This document shows, piece by piece, positions 30,865-39,922 of a stretch of 64,000 nucleotides of DNA. The number at the start of each line of letters is the position of its first letter. Positions within the stretch are counted from its first letter, which is position 1. This DNA is from an uncultured Prochlorococcus sp. (GTDB lineage: Bacteria; Cyanobacteriota; Cyanobacteriia; PCC-6307; Cyanobiaceae): assembly GCA_902618335.1 (NCBI GenBank), contig CACNAI010000001.1, positions 1 to 64,000 on the forward strand, in the 5' to 3' direction. A model generated the notes under the pieces. It was not told where the DNA came from, ran no database searches, and was given only the letters and a program-made list of their open reading frames with translations. Position numbers and translations under genes: made by a program.

Positions 30865-30894
30865 ATTGTTTATTAAATTACCACCAAATATTTT

Positions 30895-31089
30895 TTATTT
30901 CTTATCTCTTAATTCTGAGAAGCAATTTGCAATATGAATCAATTCATAAATCTCTTTATTATCATATTTTTTATTAGTAATTCCACTACCTACTTCTATT
31001 CCTTTCTCTTTCATCTTCTTTAAGATTAGTTCTTGCCTTTCTCTACTAGACAAAGATTTTAATCGTTTTATTCGTTCTTGTTTATTCAC
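30895..31089 (-). CDS. 64 aa hypothetical; tail resembles the ~43.1 kb remnant
   Basis: MNKQERIKRLKSLSSRERQELILKKMKEKGIEVGSGITNKKYDNKEIYELIHIANCFSELRDKK. Confidence 0.65.
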   Translation of the reverse strand: MNKQERIKRLKSLSSRERQELILKKMKEKGIEVGSGITNKKYDNKEIYELIHIANCFSELRDKK

Positions 31090-31373
31090 TAAATATTTAT
31101 TTAATAAGGTTTTTGAGAAAGTAATAACATTTAGCGGTTCATTATATAAGTAAGAAAGCCCGTAAATGTAAGTAATTTAAATCCAATAAAAAAAGGCAAA
31201 TATCTTTTGACCTTTTTGCCAACAGGTAATAATTTGTTGAATGAATTCAATATAGTTTGCATTAGAAATTTTTCTTTTTATATATATTAACGAATTTTTT
31301 TTTAAATTTTCATAACTACTAATTTTATATTTGAAATAATCGAACTATTATTGAAATAATAATTCCACTTTTT

Positions 31374-31760
31374 ATGAATGATAAAGAAAAAATAATTTCA
31401 TTATTAAATAAGTTTGCTAATCCCAAAAAAATGGCTTCATTTTTTGTTGACAATGCAACTCCAGATTTTTTATTCATAAGACCGAGTGGGAATCCTATAG
31501 ATGCAAAAGAATTCGAACAAATGATTTCTGGCGATATAGTTCAAGAAAAGGCAGAAATAACCAAAATTCACAGATTCGAATTTTTAAGCGACAGTATAGT
31601 AATGTGCATTTTTACACTAGGTTCAAAATTTACTTATAAAGGGACACCTAATGATGACTTACCAACAGTTACTTCAATTTTTAAAAAAGTAAATAATGTT
31701 TGGAAAATTCACTGGATGCAAAGATCTACAGGTAATTCGGATTTATCTTTATGGGATTAG
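31374..31760 (+). CDS. SnoaL/NTF2-like (DUF3804-type) protein
   Basis: FIRPSGNPIDAKEFEQMISGDI...VTSIFKKVNNVWKIHWMQRSTG. Confidence 0.8.
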   Translation: MNDKEKIISLLNKFANPKKMASFFVDNATPDFLFIRPSGNPIDAKEFEQMISGDIVQEKAEITKIHRFEFLSDSIVMCIFTLGSKFTYKGTPNDDLPTVTSIFKKVNNVWKIHWMQRSTGNSDLSLWD

Positions 31761-31840
31761 CAAAGTTAATTGCCCTTTTATTGGTCTTACTACTCGTAGG
31801 TAGCTCCTTTGTTGGATTAATTATTTACTTTATAAAATAA
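31751..31840 (+). CDS. 29 aa hydrophobic peptide overlapping the preceding gene
   Basis: MGLAKLIALLLVLLLVGSSFVGLIIYFIK. Confidence 0.4.
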   Translation: MGLAKLIALLLVLLLVGSSFVGLIIYFIK

Positions 31841-32344
31841 AATTGAAAAAAATAACTTATTCATAATATTTATTTCCTTTTTTTGAAATCATTTTCTTCT
31901 ATATTGCTAAGTAATTTGATTTTCAGGTAAAAATATAAACTTTAGAAAGATTAACACCTATATCTAAAGCTAATAAAGCAATTAGTAACTTACTCATTTT
32001 TTAGAACTCTCAACTATTTTTTTATAAAGTTCTTCAGAAATAGGTTGCATAACCTTTAAAAATCTGATTTCAAAATAGTTATTTGTAGATTAATTTCTCG
32101 TTACAAAATATACGGATATATGAATTTTTAAATAGTTAAAAAATATATTTACAATAAGTTTTTCTTATAAGGTATTAATAAATACTTAGTTAAAAAAACT
32201 AAAATCAATATACAAATTCTTTTAAAAAGAAATTAGAAAACATTATTTTAAATAACTAGATCCTCTATAAGTAAGCTTTATCACCTTTTCTTCTTGTTTT
32301 CTACAATATACGAATGACTTTCCATTGAAATACATGTTTACCAT

Positions 32345-32460
32345 GATGCAGCTCCTAAAGTTGCTCAAGTCCCCGTCCTATGGCTTGAGTCTTACTGCGG
32401 TCTATCAGATGGTAGATCGGACGATTTTGTAGTAGTTACTACAACCTATTTATAAAGTAT
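32345..32460 (+). ncRNA. candidate structured RNA (strand uncertain)
   Basis: Locally G/C-richer; hairpins CTCAAG..CTTGAG (32364-32389) and perfect TTGTAGTA-GT-TACTACAA (32427-32444); no ORF. Confidence 0.35.
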
Positions 32461-33025
32461 TTATACTTATATGTCAACAATTAATAGAAACTAAACTTCA
32501 ATTTAAAATTAAATTCTGCTCTCAAGAACTCCTTAAAAAGGATAAAGAACATATAACTACGAGTAACTCCAATAAAAAATGAAACAAATGCTAGAAACAT
32601 ACAAATGGGGCAATGTGGGAATCCCATTATTCATTTTCCAATATAAATTTTAATTCAGCCTCTGCATTGAGAATATCGATTCTCATTTTAAATAATTTAA
32701 AAAATTTAACTATTTTTTTCAAAATTAAACCACCATTAGGTATCGGTAATACTATTATCAAAAGAATAAAAATATCAATAAGCAAAAGTACTGAATCTAT
32801 TGATATAACTAAATTTTTGTAGCATAGTTATACAAAAAATAACTCCAACATTTGCTCAGATACTCTTGATTTTTAAATTTTTTTTATTTGAAAGTTTTAA
32901 TATTTAAATTAATAGCTTTCTGAATTATTGAATAACTTATTTGAGTGAAGTTGGTTAATTATCTCTATTGCAAAAAAAGATAAGGTTGTTAACCTTGCAC
33001 TTAAAGAAGATAATTAATTTCTTAA

Positions 33026-33238
33026 TTGATGCAATTTGATCATTTTAATTTCAAAGAATATGATGGCCTCATGTCAATAGAAGAATTAAGGGCTTTACGT
33101 CTTCGAAAAAAGAAAATTGAAAGTGATAAGAAAGCCAGAAAATATATCCTGGAGATAAATCAAAGATATAGAAAAATGAGTGCCCGCAAAAGTAGTAACT
33201 TTTTAAGGAATATGAACCCTTTTAAAAAGGCCGCATAA
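33026..33238 (+). CDS. 70 aa basic hypothetical
   Basis: MSIEELRALRLRKKKIESDKKARKYILEINQRYRKMSARKSSNFLRNMNPFKKAA. Confidence 0.65.
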   Translation: MMQFDHFNFKEYDGLMSIEELRALRLRKKKIESDKKARKYILEINQRYRKMSARKSSNFLRNMNPFKKAA

Positions 33239-33333
33239 ATTGTTAATCTTTATTTTATTAATTTGCATGACTTTGCATCCTTCAGAGTAAGATTTTAATG
33301 GTGTTTCTTTGGAAGAGTTTCACCAAGAGGGGT

Positions 33334-33353
33334 CAATTTTTGGCCCCTTCTTT
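33334..33353 (+). terminator. GC-rich hairpin after 33026..33238
   Basis: AGGGGTCaatttttGGCCCCTT. Confidence 0.5.
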
Positions 33354-33435
33354 CCGGAGATATTTTTAATTGAAACTCGTTCTAAAATAATACTTTTCTA
33401 TAAGGTAATAGAATCTAAAAAGCCAAAATAGACAC

Positions 33436-33482
33436 TGATTGAAAGTCGATCTAAACTTAGAGGGATAAACCCCTCTTTTTTT
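33436..33482 (+). ncRNA. repeated terminator/sRNA 3'-end element (copy 1)
   Basis: TGATTGAAAGTCGATCTAAACTT + AGAGGG-ataaac-CCCTCT + T-run. Confidence 0.5.
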
Positions 33483-33542
33483 AATGTTTAATCTAGTTAT
33501 TGCTGAAAAGATAACGACTCTTTTTATTTCTATTATCAGCTG

Positions 33543-33659
33543 ATGAGTATCTCCCCACACCTATTAATTGATGCTGTGATAATAAGTGCTGCCCTTACAA
33601 TAACTTTGGTATTAAGAGCAAAAGGTAATGCTGCCAAAAAAGAAAAAGGAAATAAATGA
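33543..33659 (+). CDS. 38 aa single-TM protein
   Basis: MSISPHLLIDAVIISAALTITLVLRAKGNAAKKEKGNK. Confidence 0.55.
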   Translation: MSISPHLLIDAVIISAALTITLVLRAKGNAAKKEKGNK

Positions 33660-33796
33660 TTACTAAAGAAGAAAAAAAAGAATTTAAAAAACCTAAATTA
33701 TATAAAATTTGGAACTTACTTATTTATGGAAGTTACATTGCTATTGGAGTTTTTTTAGTTTATTTATATTCTGCTTATGTCTTTATAAATAAATGA
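33656..33796 (+). CDS. 46 aa single-TM protein, overlapping start/stop
   Basis: MITKEEKKEFKKPKLYKIWNLLIYGSYIAIGVFLVYLYSAYVFINK. Confidence 0.6.
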   Translation: MITKEEKKEFKKPKLYKIWNLLIYGSYIAIGVFLVYLYSAYVFINK

Positions 33797-33888
33797 CTCA
33801 CATGTACGGCATAGCTGTCACTTATGGGGTTCTGAGTATTTTATTGCTTGGTGGGTTTGCATACTTTACTTTTAAAATAAAACGCTAA
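33793..33888 (+). CDS. 31 aa single-TM protein, overlapping start/stop
   Basis: MTHMYGIAVTYGVLSILLLGGFAYFTFKIKR. Confidence 0.55.
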   Translation: MTHMYGIAVTYGVLSILLLGGFAYFTFKIKR

Positions 33889-34255
33889 TTTTTATGTCCT
33901 CTTAAATGAAGCATTTCTTGGATAATTTTTTGATTTATATAAGAGAATATAAATGAGAAATTCCACCTAAGAAGATGGCTAAGGTTTAAAGAGAATGTGC
34001 ATATAAATTAGATAAATGATGAATACTGGCGGATCTGTGAAAGTATTAAGTGAATATAATTGCTAAGTTAAATTTATACAAATTTTTTTTAAAATGGAAT
34101 AATTTTTTTTTAGATATTTTACTTATAGTTATTTTTAATTTGAGAATTTTTTGATCCTTAATCCGTACAACTTTGTTCATCTAACCGTACAAATAAAGCT
34201 TGAAATTAATTATTCAAATGAATTAGAACAAATATGTAGTCAAGAGTAAATTCTT

Positions 34256-34408
34256 ATGGCACTAAATAAAACATTTACTATCCAGAAAATTAATTTGGAT
34301 AAAAAAGACCTCTCATATGATATTGAGCTAAAAGAGCTTCAAGCTTATTGGAATAACGAATGTGCAGAGCATCCAAGTAATAACCATTGTAAAATTTTTT
34401 GTGATTAA
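34256..34408 (+). CDS. 50 aa protein with Cys-tail motif
   Basis: MALNKTFTIQKINLDKKDLSYDIELKELQAYWNNECAEHPSNNHCKIFCD. Confidence 0.7.
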   Translation: MALNKTFTIQKINLDKKDLSYDIELKELQAYWNNECAEHPSNNHCKIFCD

Positions 34409-34493
34409 TATCTTAACTTTTAGGTATTCTTACGCTTGATTTTTGCATAATACCTGTACTAAAGAATAATCAGATAGAAAGGAGGCCAAGCAA

Positions 34494-34595
34494 ATGACTA
34501 ATTTAGGTATAGAGATTTTATTTTGGACAATTTTAATTTCTTATCTGGGATTGAGGTTTTCTCAAACTTGGAATGGATATAAAAAACAGTATTAA
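34494..34595 (+). CDS. 33 aa single-TM protein
   Basis: MTNLGIEILFWTILISYLGLRFSQTWNGYKKQY; upstream aaaggagg. Confidence 0.5.
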   Translation: MTNLGIEILFWTILISYLGLRFSQTWNGYKKQY

Positions 34596-34610
34596 TTAGG
34601 AGAACAGCAA

Positions 34611-34757
34611 ATGAAACTACAAACACAATTCACGGTTCCAAAAAAAGAACTAAAAGATCTTAATTATTTTAAGAAAGTGGATTTTCTAGAAGAAAATTTT
34701 GATAAAGAATGTATAGATTATCCAAATCAAGAAGATTGCTTAGTTTGTTGCAATTAA
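34611..34757 (+). CDS. 48 aa protein with Cys-tail motif
   Basis: MKLQTQFTVPKKELKDLNYFKKVDFLEENFDKECIDYPNQEDCLVCCN; upstream aggag. Confidence 0.7.
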   Translation: MKLQTQFTVPKKELKDLNYFKKVDFLEENFDKECIDYPNQEDCLVCCN

Positions 34758-34836
34758 AAATCAAAAAATAGTTGATTTTTAAAATTAAATATTTTATTAA
34801 TCATATTTATATATTTTATAAAAGGGAGCTAGCACT

Positions 34837-35355
34837 ATGGATTTAAGATTCTTCCCAATAAATATTTTTAGAGAGACTCCAAAAGTTACATTCTTCGATG
34901 CAGGTATAGGTCCCTCTAATGGTTCTGATGTTGTGATCCATTCTGGAGAAGCTATATCTCCTCCAGATGATTTTAAAAATGAGCAATATTACGTCCACAA
35001 TCATCAAATTGACCACAACTTAGTTATCACTGGAGAAAGAACATTTATTTTAATAAATCCTTCATGGGATGAACCCCATCATGTGATCTATTTAAATAGA
35101 TCTATGGGGGCACTAGAGATACCTATTGGAACTTATCACAGATCAATCTCAGGAAAAGAAGGTAGTATTGTTTTAAATCAACCCAAAAGAGATAAACTTT
35201 TCGATCCGGCTAAAGAATTTATTCCACAAAAATTAAATAAAAAAAGTTTAATTAATGCAAGAAAGAGTCCTCCTGTTTATTGGATTTATGAAAATAATCA
35301 AATTAAGAGAGTCAGCTTTAACCCCTTAGAACAAAAAATTAAGACCCTTGTTTGA
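34837..35355 (+). CDS. cupin-like hypothetical
   Basis: 172 aa; YVHNHQIDHNLVITGERTFILINPSWDEPHHVIYLNRSMGALEIPIGTYHRSISG. Confidence 0.7.
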   Translation: MDLRFFPINIFRETPKVTFFDAGIGPSNGSDVVIHSGEAISPPDDFKNEQYYVHNHQIDHNLVITGERTFILINPSWDEPHHVIYLNRSMGALEIPIGTYHRSISGKEGSIVLNQPKRDKLFDPAKEFIPQKLNKKSLINARKSPPVYWIYENNQIKRVSFNPLEQKIKTLV

Positions 35356-36277
35356 TATGAACAAAACAAAAAAAGGTCTTTCAACCAAAATTAATAATCC
35401 AAAAAATCTGAATTTAATTATTAATTCAGATACATATAAATTGGCTTATGAAGATATTAGTTTGCTCAACAGAAACGAAATGCGCGGAGTAAGAATGCTG
35501 CTTGAAATTACTAAACCAGATTTAATCCTTGAAGAAAATAACATTATTTCAACCATAATAATTTTTGGAGGGGCAAGTATTGCAGAAGAATCAAAAACAA
35601 AAGAAAAAATTGAAGATATAAAAAAGTTAATTAAAAAAAATCCTTCATCGGTTTTGCTTAAACGAAATATAAATAGATTAGAAAATTTGCTATCAATGAG
35701 TCACTATTATCAATCCGCAAGGGAGTTTTCTAAACTTGCTTCAATTAATAATCAAAATAAAGCCTGTCATTCTAATGTAATTGTTACTGGTGGGGGGCCA
35801 GGAATTATGGAAGCTGCTAATAGAGGAGCGTTTGAAGCAAATTGTAAATCTATAGGGCTAAATATCAGTCTCCCCAATGAACAAATTCCCAATTCTTTTA
35901 TAACTCCAGGCCTATGCTTTAAATTTAATTATTTTGCATTAAGAAAGATCCATTTCGTCATGCGATCAGTAGGAGCAGTATTTTTCCCTGGAGGTTTTGG
36001 AACATTAGATGAATTATTTGAACTATTAACACTCCGTCAAACAGGAATGAAAGACCAAATCCCAATAATACTTTTTGGAAGAGAATATTGGAATAAGATA
36101 ATTAACTTCGAATATCTAGCTGATCTTGGATTAATTTCAGATGAACACCTAAATCTTTTTGAATATGCCGACACTGCGTCCGAAGCATGGGAAATTATCA
36201 AATTATCAAATACCTCAAATAATGATAGGAATACAAAAAATAATAAAGCTTCCCATAACACATCAGACTTACCTTAA
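35348..36277 (+). CDS. LOG-family (TIGR00730-type) putative nucleotide phosphoribohydrolase
   Basis: VTGGGPGIMEAANRGAFEA, FFPGGFGTLDELFELLTLRQTG. Confidence 0.9.
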   Translation: MFDMNKTKKGLSTKINNPKNLNLIINSDTYKLAYEDISLLNRNEMRGVRMLLEITKPDLILEENNIISTIIIFGGASIAEESKTKEKIEDIKKLIKKNPSSVLLKRNINRLENLLSMSHYYQSAREFSKLASINNQNKACHSNVIVTGGGPGIMEAANRGAFEANCKSIGLNISLPNEQIPNSFITPGLCFKFNYFALRKIHFVMRSVGAVFFPGGFGTLDELFELLTLRQTGMKDQIPIILFGREYWNKIINFEYLADLGLISDEHLNLFEYADTASEAWEIIKLSNTSNNDRNTKNNKASHNTSDLP

Positions 36278-36365
36278 AAGGAAATTTAATGGATGATAAA
36301 TTTACATCAAATAATGTTTAGCTGATTTCTAACTCTAAAAATTCGCCGAGATACCCCTTATTAAA

Positions 36366-36384
36366 AAAGTAGCCTGGCTACTTT
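36366..36384 (+). terminator. hairpin downstream of LOG gene
   Basis: AAAGTAGCC-t-GGCTACTTT. Confidence 0.55.
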
Positions 36385-36435
36385 ATAATGAAGAATGAGA
36401 TTGGATGATTGCAATACCAAACCAACCTTTAAAAT

Positions 36436-36543
36436 TTAATAGTAAGGAGTATAAGGAACCTCAGTTTTCAATGAATCCCCATAGTAACTTTCTGCTGACT
36501 TCACTAAGATCCAATAAAAGAAATTTAGGAATGATTTTTCCAT
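36436..36543 (-). CDS. 35 aa small protein, paralog of 43211..43330
   Basis: MEKSFLNFFYWILVKSAESYYGDSLKTEVPYTPYY. Confidence 0.7.
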   Translation of the reverse strand: MEKSFLNFFYWILVKSAESYYGDSLKTEVPYTPYY

Positions 36544-36766
36544 AGGAATATCTGTAGCTTTTATTATTCAAATCAAAATTTCAAATAAAAACAATGAAGA
36601 AAATACTTATTTACAAGAGGATTAGATTCCCTTCGTTATTTCATTATGAATAGCTATGTATGAAATGCTACTAATACTTGTTTTATCAATGAATTTAGTA
36701 TTATTGCTTATTGATTCCAGTAATTACTGGAGATATATTAAATAGAATATTTATACAGTAAAATTT

Positions 36767-36883
36767 ATGAGCACTCAAAATAGTCAAAACCATAAAAAAC
36801 AAGCACAAAATAATACTGAATGGTTAGATGAATTAATCAACAAGATTGAAAATATGAAAAACAAAATATCAAGCACTTTTTAA
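36767..36883 (+). CDS. 38 aa small protein, paralog of 39923..40060
   Basis: MSTQNSQNHKKQAQNNTEWLDELINKIENMKNKISSTF. Confidence 0.7.
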   Translation: MSTQNSQNHKKQAQNNTEWLDELINKIENMKNKISSTF

Positions 36884-37040
36884 TGAATAGAATCTTCTAA
36901 TATTTATCTCTCGACTCACTACAATTTACAGATACAAAAAAATATCTTTTCTTGGCATTTACTTTCACAATAGTTTTTAAAATAGTACCTTTTTTAGGTT
37001 TTTGGATAAAAATCCATTCTAACCTTATTCGAACTTTTTA

Positions 37041-37082
37041 TTGATTAAGAGTTGATCTAATGCAGAGGGGGTCTCTTTTTTT
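37041..37082 (+). ncRNA. repeated terminator/sRNA 3'-end element (copy 2)
   Basis: TTGATTAAGAGTTGATCTAATGC + AGAGGGGGTCTCT + T-run. Confidence 0.4.
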
Positions 37083-37097
37083 AACTTTTTCTTCCCG

Positions 37098-37316
37098 TTA
37101 TTCTGCTTCTTCTTTAACTTCAATTGTGTTTACCTCTTTCGATTTTACTTCCTCTTCTTTTACTTCAACCTTTTTTAACTTTTGCTCTTCCGTTTTAACT
37201 TCAACTACTTTTGATGATATGGATTCAAACTTTCCCTTAATAAAATTTACTATGAAGATTAATATTGGAACATGGGCTAGTCCACCCATTATCACTTTAG
37301 TTTCCGAATAATACAT
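37098..37316 (-). CDS. single-TM protein with Lys/Glu/Val-rich tail
   Basis: MYYSETKVIMGGLAHVPILIFIVNFIKGKFESISSKVVEVKTEEQKLKKVEVKEEEVKSKEVNTIEVKEEAE; preferred over the antisense ORF. Confidence 0.65.
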   Translation of the reverse strand: MYYSETKVIMGGLAHVPILIFIVNFIKGKFESISSKVVEVKTEEQKLKKVEVKEEEVKSKEVNTIEVKEEAE

Positions 37317-37460
37317 TTGTAAGTTAATGAGAACTAGAATATTTAAGCATAAATTTAATTTTTAAATTGCTTTTATTAAGCCAATCAACATTAATAATCA
37401 TTGCCTTGATTCGTAGATCAATAATCTTGCTATTAATTGAATAGAGACTTTTTTTATTAA

Positions 37461-37550
37461 ATGTCATTACACGTATTTCTAATGAACATGTGTGTTGTAG
37501 TTATAGCCTTGCTTATCAGAAGAGAAATTAAACTTAAAAAAGCGAGATAG
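37461..37550 (+). CDS. 29 aa single-TM protein
   Basis: MSLHVFLMNMCVVVIALLIRREIKLKKAR. Confidence 0.45.
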   Translation: MSLHVFLMNMCVVVIALLIRREIKLKKAR

Positions 37551-37553
37551 ATT

Positions 37554-37673
37554 ATGAAGACACAAATTTTCAAAGAGCATTACATTCCAAATGTCCATGC
37601 TATTACTCTTTTACTAATGCTGCTTCTATGTCTTTGGTTACCTCTAGCCCTAAGATTCTTATTAATAATTTAG
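37554..37673 (+). CDS. 39 aa single-TM protein
   Basis: [39 protein letters not shown]. Confidence 0.5.
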   Translation: MKTQIFKEHYIPNVHAITLLLMLLLCLWLPLALRFLLII

Positions 37674-37819
37674 TCGAACAAATTAGTTAATATTATTACC
37701 AACAAACTCAGCCATATCAAAATTTTATCCAAACTTTTACATACTAAATAACAAACCGAGATTGAGTTCGGTTGAAAATAAGGAAGCACTTAAATATTAA
37801 ACTCTGTGATAAATAGTCT

Positions 37820-37990
37820 TAAATGACAAAGACACAAAACATGAGAGCGAAGTTCAGCAGCAAGCTAAGAGTCTTGGAAGTAATCTTCATTAATTAAAAA
37901 GGTTTTTGTACTCGTGTGTAAGAGTACGGAGTTAACCTTGAAACCGCTAGCCTCAAGTCCTTAGACCACTTATACCGATAAAATATATTC
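37820..37990 (+). ncRNA. candidate structured RNA (strand uncertain)
   Basis: No ORF, G/C-richer; nested hairpin AAGGTT...GTACTC-gtgtgtaa-GAGTAC...AACCTT (37899-37939). Confidence 0.35.
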
Positions 37991-38115
37991 ATGACAAGTT
38001 TAGGCAAATCAATTTAGCAAACTAATAGGTTTGCTATTCATCTAAGTATTTTCACTTATATGTTGAGTTGAAGACTTTAAATAATAAATTTTTGTTTTTG
38101 ATTTATATATTAATT

Positions 38116-38271
38116 ATGGACAAAGAACATTTAATTGATTTAATATCTTCCAGCATTATTTCTGAGATTAAAGATCTCGAAATTAATGAGGAAAAATTTA
38201 TTGAAAATAATTATTTAAATAATCTGAATTTAAATCAGCTTAGGATAATTTCTAAAGAATTTATTTTGTAA
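38116..38271 (+). CDS. 51 aa small protein, paralog of 20054..20209
   Basis: MDKEHLIDLISSSIISEIKDLEINEEKFIENNYLNNLNLNQLRIISKEFIL; internal Met of the 38068..38271 ORF. Confidence 0.8.
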   Translation: MDKEHLIDLISSSIISEIKDLEINEEKFIENNYLNNLNLNQLRIISKEFIL

Positions 38272-38349
38272 TTTTAATTGAATATTGATTTAAATAAATG
38301 AGATTATCTTTACTATCATTTAATTTTACTAAGTTAATACCTTTTTTAT

Positions 38350-38529
38350 ATGAATGATTCAGAAGAATTTAAACCTAGCCTTAAACAAATAAATGAGGAT
38401 ATCAGACCTACATGGGAAGATATCAAAAAACAATCAGAAGTTTTAGTTAACAAACTTGGTTGTCCTAGATCATTTGTTGGAGGGATGCTTCATGCAATAG
38501 CAAGTGACTTCTCTGAAATGAAAAATTAA
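38350..38529 (+). CDS. 59 aa hypothetical
   Basis: MNDSEEFKPSLKQINEDIRPTWEDIKKQSEVLVNKLGCPRSFVGGMLHAIASDFSEMKN. Confidence 0.65.
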   Translation: MNDSEEFKPSLKQINEDIRPTWEDIKKQSEVLVNKLGCPRSFVGGMLHAIASDFSEMKN

Positions 38530-38535
38530 GAATAA

Positions 38536-38685
38536 ATGAAAAACTTATTACTTGCACCACTTTTCAAACTATTCAACAAAAGCACTTTCCTCTCATCACT
38601 AAATCAAAACTCTTGCCCTGTTTTAGATGCGGAGGAAATAAAAAAGCAAGAACAAAAAGATGCTATTAGGAAGTTATATCCATAA
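38536..38685 (+). CDS. 49 aa hypothetical
   Basis: MKNLLLAPLFKLFNKSTFLSSLNQNSCPVLDAEEIKKQEQKDAIRKLYP. Confidence 0.55.
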   Translation: MKNLLLAPLFKLFNKSTFLSSLNQNSCPVLDAEEIKKQEQKDAIRKLYP

Positions 38686-38758
38686 TTTTATAGCTTTCCA
38701 AATCCCTTAATTCTTTTTTCTGATTTATATCCTGCCTTTTTACATTCTTCTGGCTTTA

Positions 38759-38953
38759 TTGTTTGGATTACTATCTGTTCTATATTGGTATTTTGTTAGT
38801 CTCCATGTACCACTTTCAATAGAAAGATATTTAACTCCATTGAATAACAATATTGCTTTTACTACTTTCTTTGGTTGGCTTTATATTCTTTGTAAAACAA
38901 AAATAATAAAATTCTTACTGAGAGATGATGTGGTCCGAGCATTAAAGATTTAA
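38759..38953 (+). CDS. hydrophobic hypothetical
   Basis: 64 aa ORF, TM-like. Confidence 0.35.
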   Translation: MFGLLSVLYWYFVSLHVPLSIERYLTPLNNNIAFTTFFGWLYILCKTKIIKFLLRDDVVRALKI

Positions 38954-39296
38954 TTAATCATGATTAAATCAATCTTAAGGATTCATGCAAAATATTTGAA
39001 ACCGATTAATTTAATTGTACGACAGTTCTGGTGATCGACTCGACCAAGGTTGACCAACTAGATCTTCACTAATCCATGGTCTGCAATACCAAGGTAAATT
39101 AACTTATCTAACCTTTACGGAAAGAAAGTTAAGTGATCAGAAATTAAACTTTCGGGATTAATTCTGAACTATCTTAAAAATAAAGTCGTTTGTAAAGCAT
39201 GAAGAAGTGAGTAATCACTTTTACTTTCAAAACTAATTTATTAAGAAATTTCTTAATCTGATTATTAAATAGATCTCCTTTCTGTCGTCACCATTT

Positions 39297-39327
39297 AAAA
39301 AAGACCTGTAAAAAGGTCTTTTTTTAT
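39297..39327 (+). terminator. strong intrinsic terminator without an upstream + strand ORF
   Basis: AAAAAAGACCT-gtaaaa-AGGTCTTTTTTT. Confidence 0.7.
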
Positions 39328-39512
39328 GTCTTAAATTTTATTTATTGACTGTTAATCCACAAATAACTAAATATTTTTATCTCGCTCTTTCGCGATCAGT
39401 TAATGCTTTTTCAAAAGTAAAAAAGAAAGTACAAATGCTATTCAATGCAACCAACAAAAGAACTACTGATCTTCCATGTTGATTTAATTGAAGTGATCTT
39501 TGATTCATACTC

Positions 39513-39695
39513 TTAATAATCATCGTTGTAATCGGATGGACTACCAGTTAAAGAACAAACAACTGATTCCTCTTTTTTCATTTCTTTTATTTCCATTATT
39601 GGCCTGCCCATTTTCTTAAGAACATCTATATCTTCTTTAGTCTGACAGCGAGCAATTATGTTTCCTTTTTGATCAAAGCAACTGTAGTAAGTCAT
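39513..39695 (-). CDS. 60 aa hypothetical
   Basis: MTYYSCFDQKGNIIARCQTKEDIDVLKKMGRPIMEIKEMKKEESVVCSLTGSPSDYNDDY. Confidence 0.7.
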   Translation of the reverse strand: MTYYSCFDQKGNIIARCQTKEDIDVLKKMGRPIMEIKEMKKEESVVCSLTGSPSDYNDDY

Positions 39696-39718
39696 TTTAT
39701 TAAAGCAATTTAAAGTTT

Positions 39719-39764
39719 ATGGTTGATTTCAGTTGCAGCAACGCAACCGACTCATGACAACCAT
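39719..39764 (-). repeat. 46-nt structured repeat (copy 1)
   Basis: ATGGTTG...CAACCAT ends with inner stem; inverted homolog of 42488-42533. Confidence 0.7.
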
Positions 39765-39922
39765 ATTTCTAATTTAGGTCAGACAAAGATTTAAATGGCT
39801 AAAAAAACCATACCTCTTTCCGTACCTAAATGTTCCTCAAACCGCACATATTAGATACGCAGTGTTTAAGTCAAATCAATTAGAACAAAGAGGTAATTAA
39901 ACGAATATACAAAGGAGAATTT

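Noticed and set aside
33897-34066. Fifth full copy of the core repeat plus EVE start (cttaaatgaagcatttcttggataatttt ... atgaatactggcggatctgtgaaag)
   Set aside because: Similarity too weak to claim by eye in AT-rich DNA; left as a possibility only
34256-34757. Prochlorosin (ProcA lanthipeptide) precursors
   Set aside because: No Nif11-like leader or GG cleavage site seen and no LanM-type enzyme in the window; the Cys tails are kept as a separate unexplained family
37060-37311. Plus ORF rich in Ser/Thr/Phe
   Set aside because: Antisense of the K/E-rich tail of 37098..37316, which gives the characteristic S/T/F-rich shadow translation
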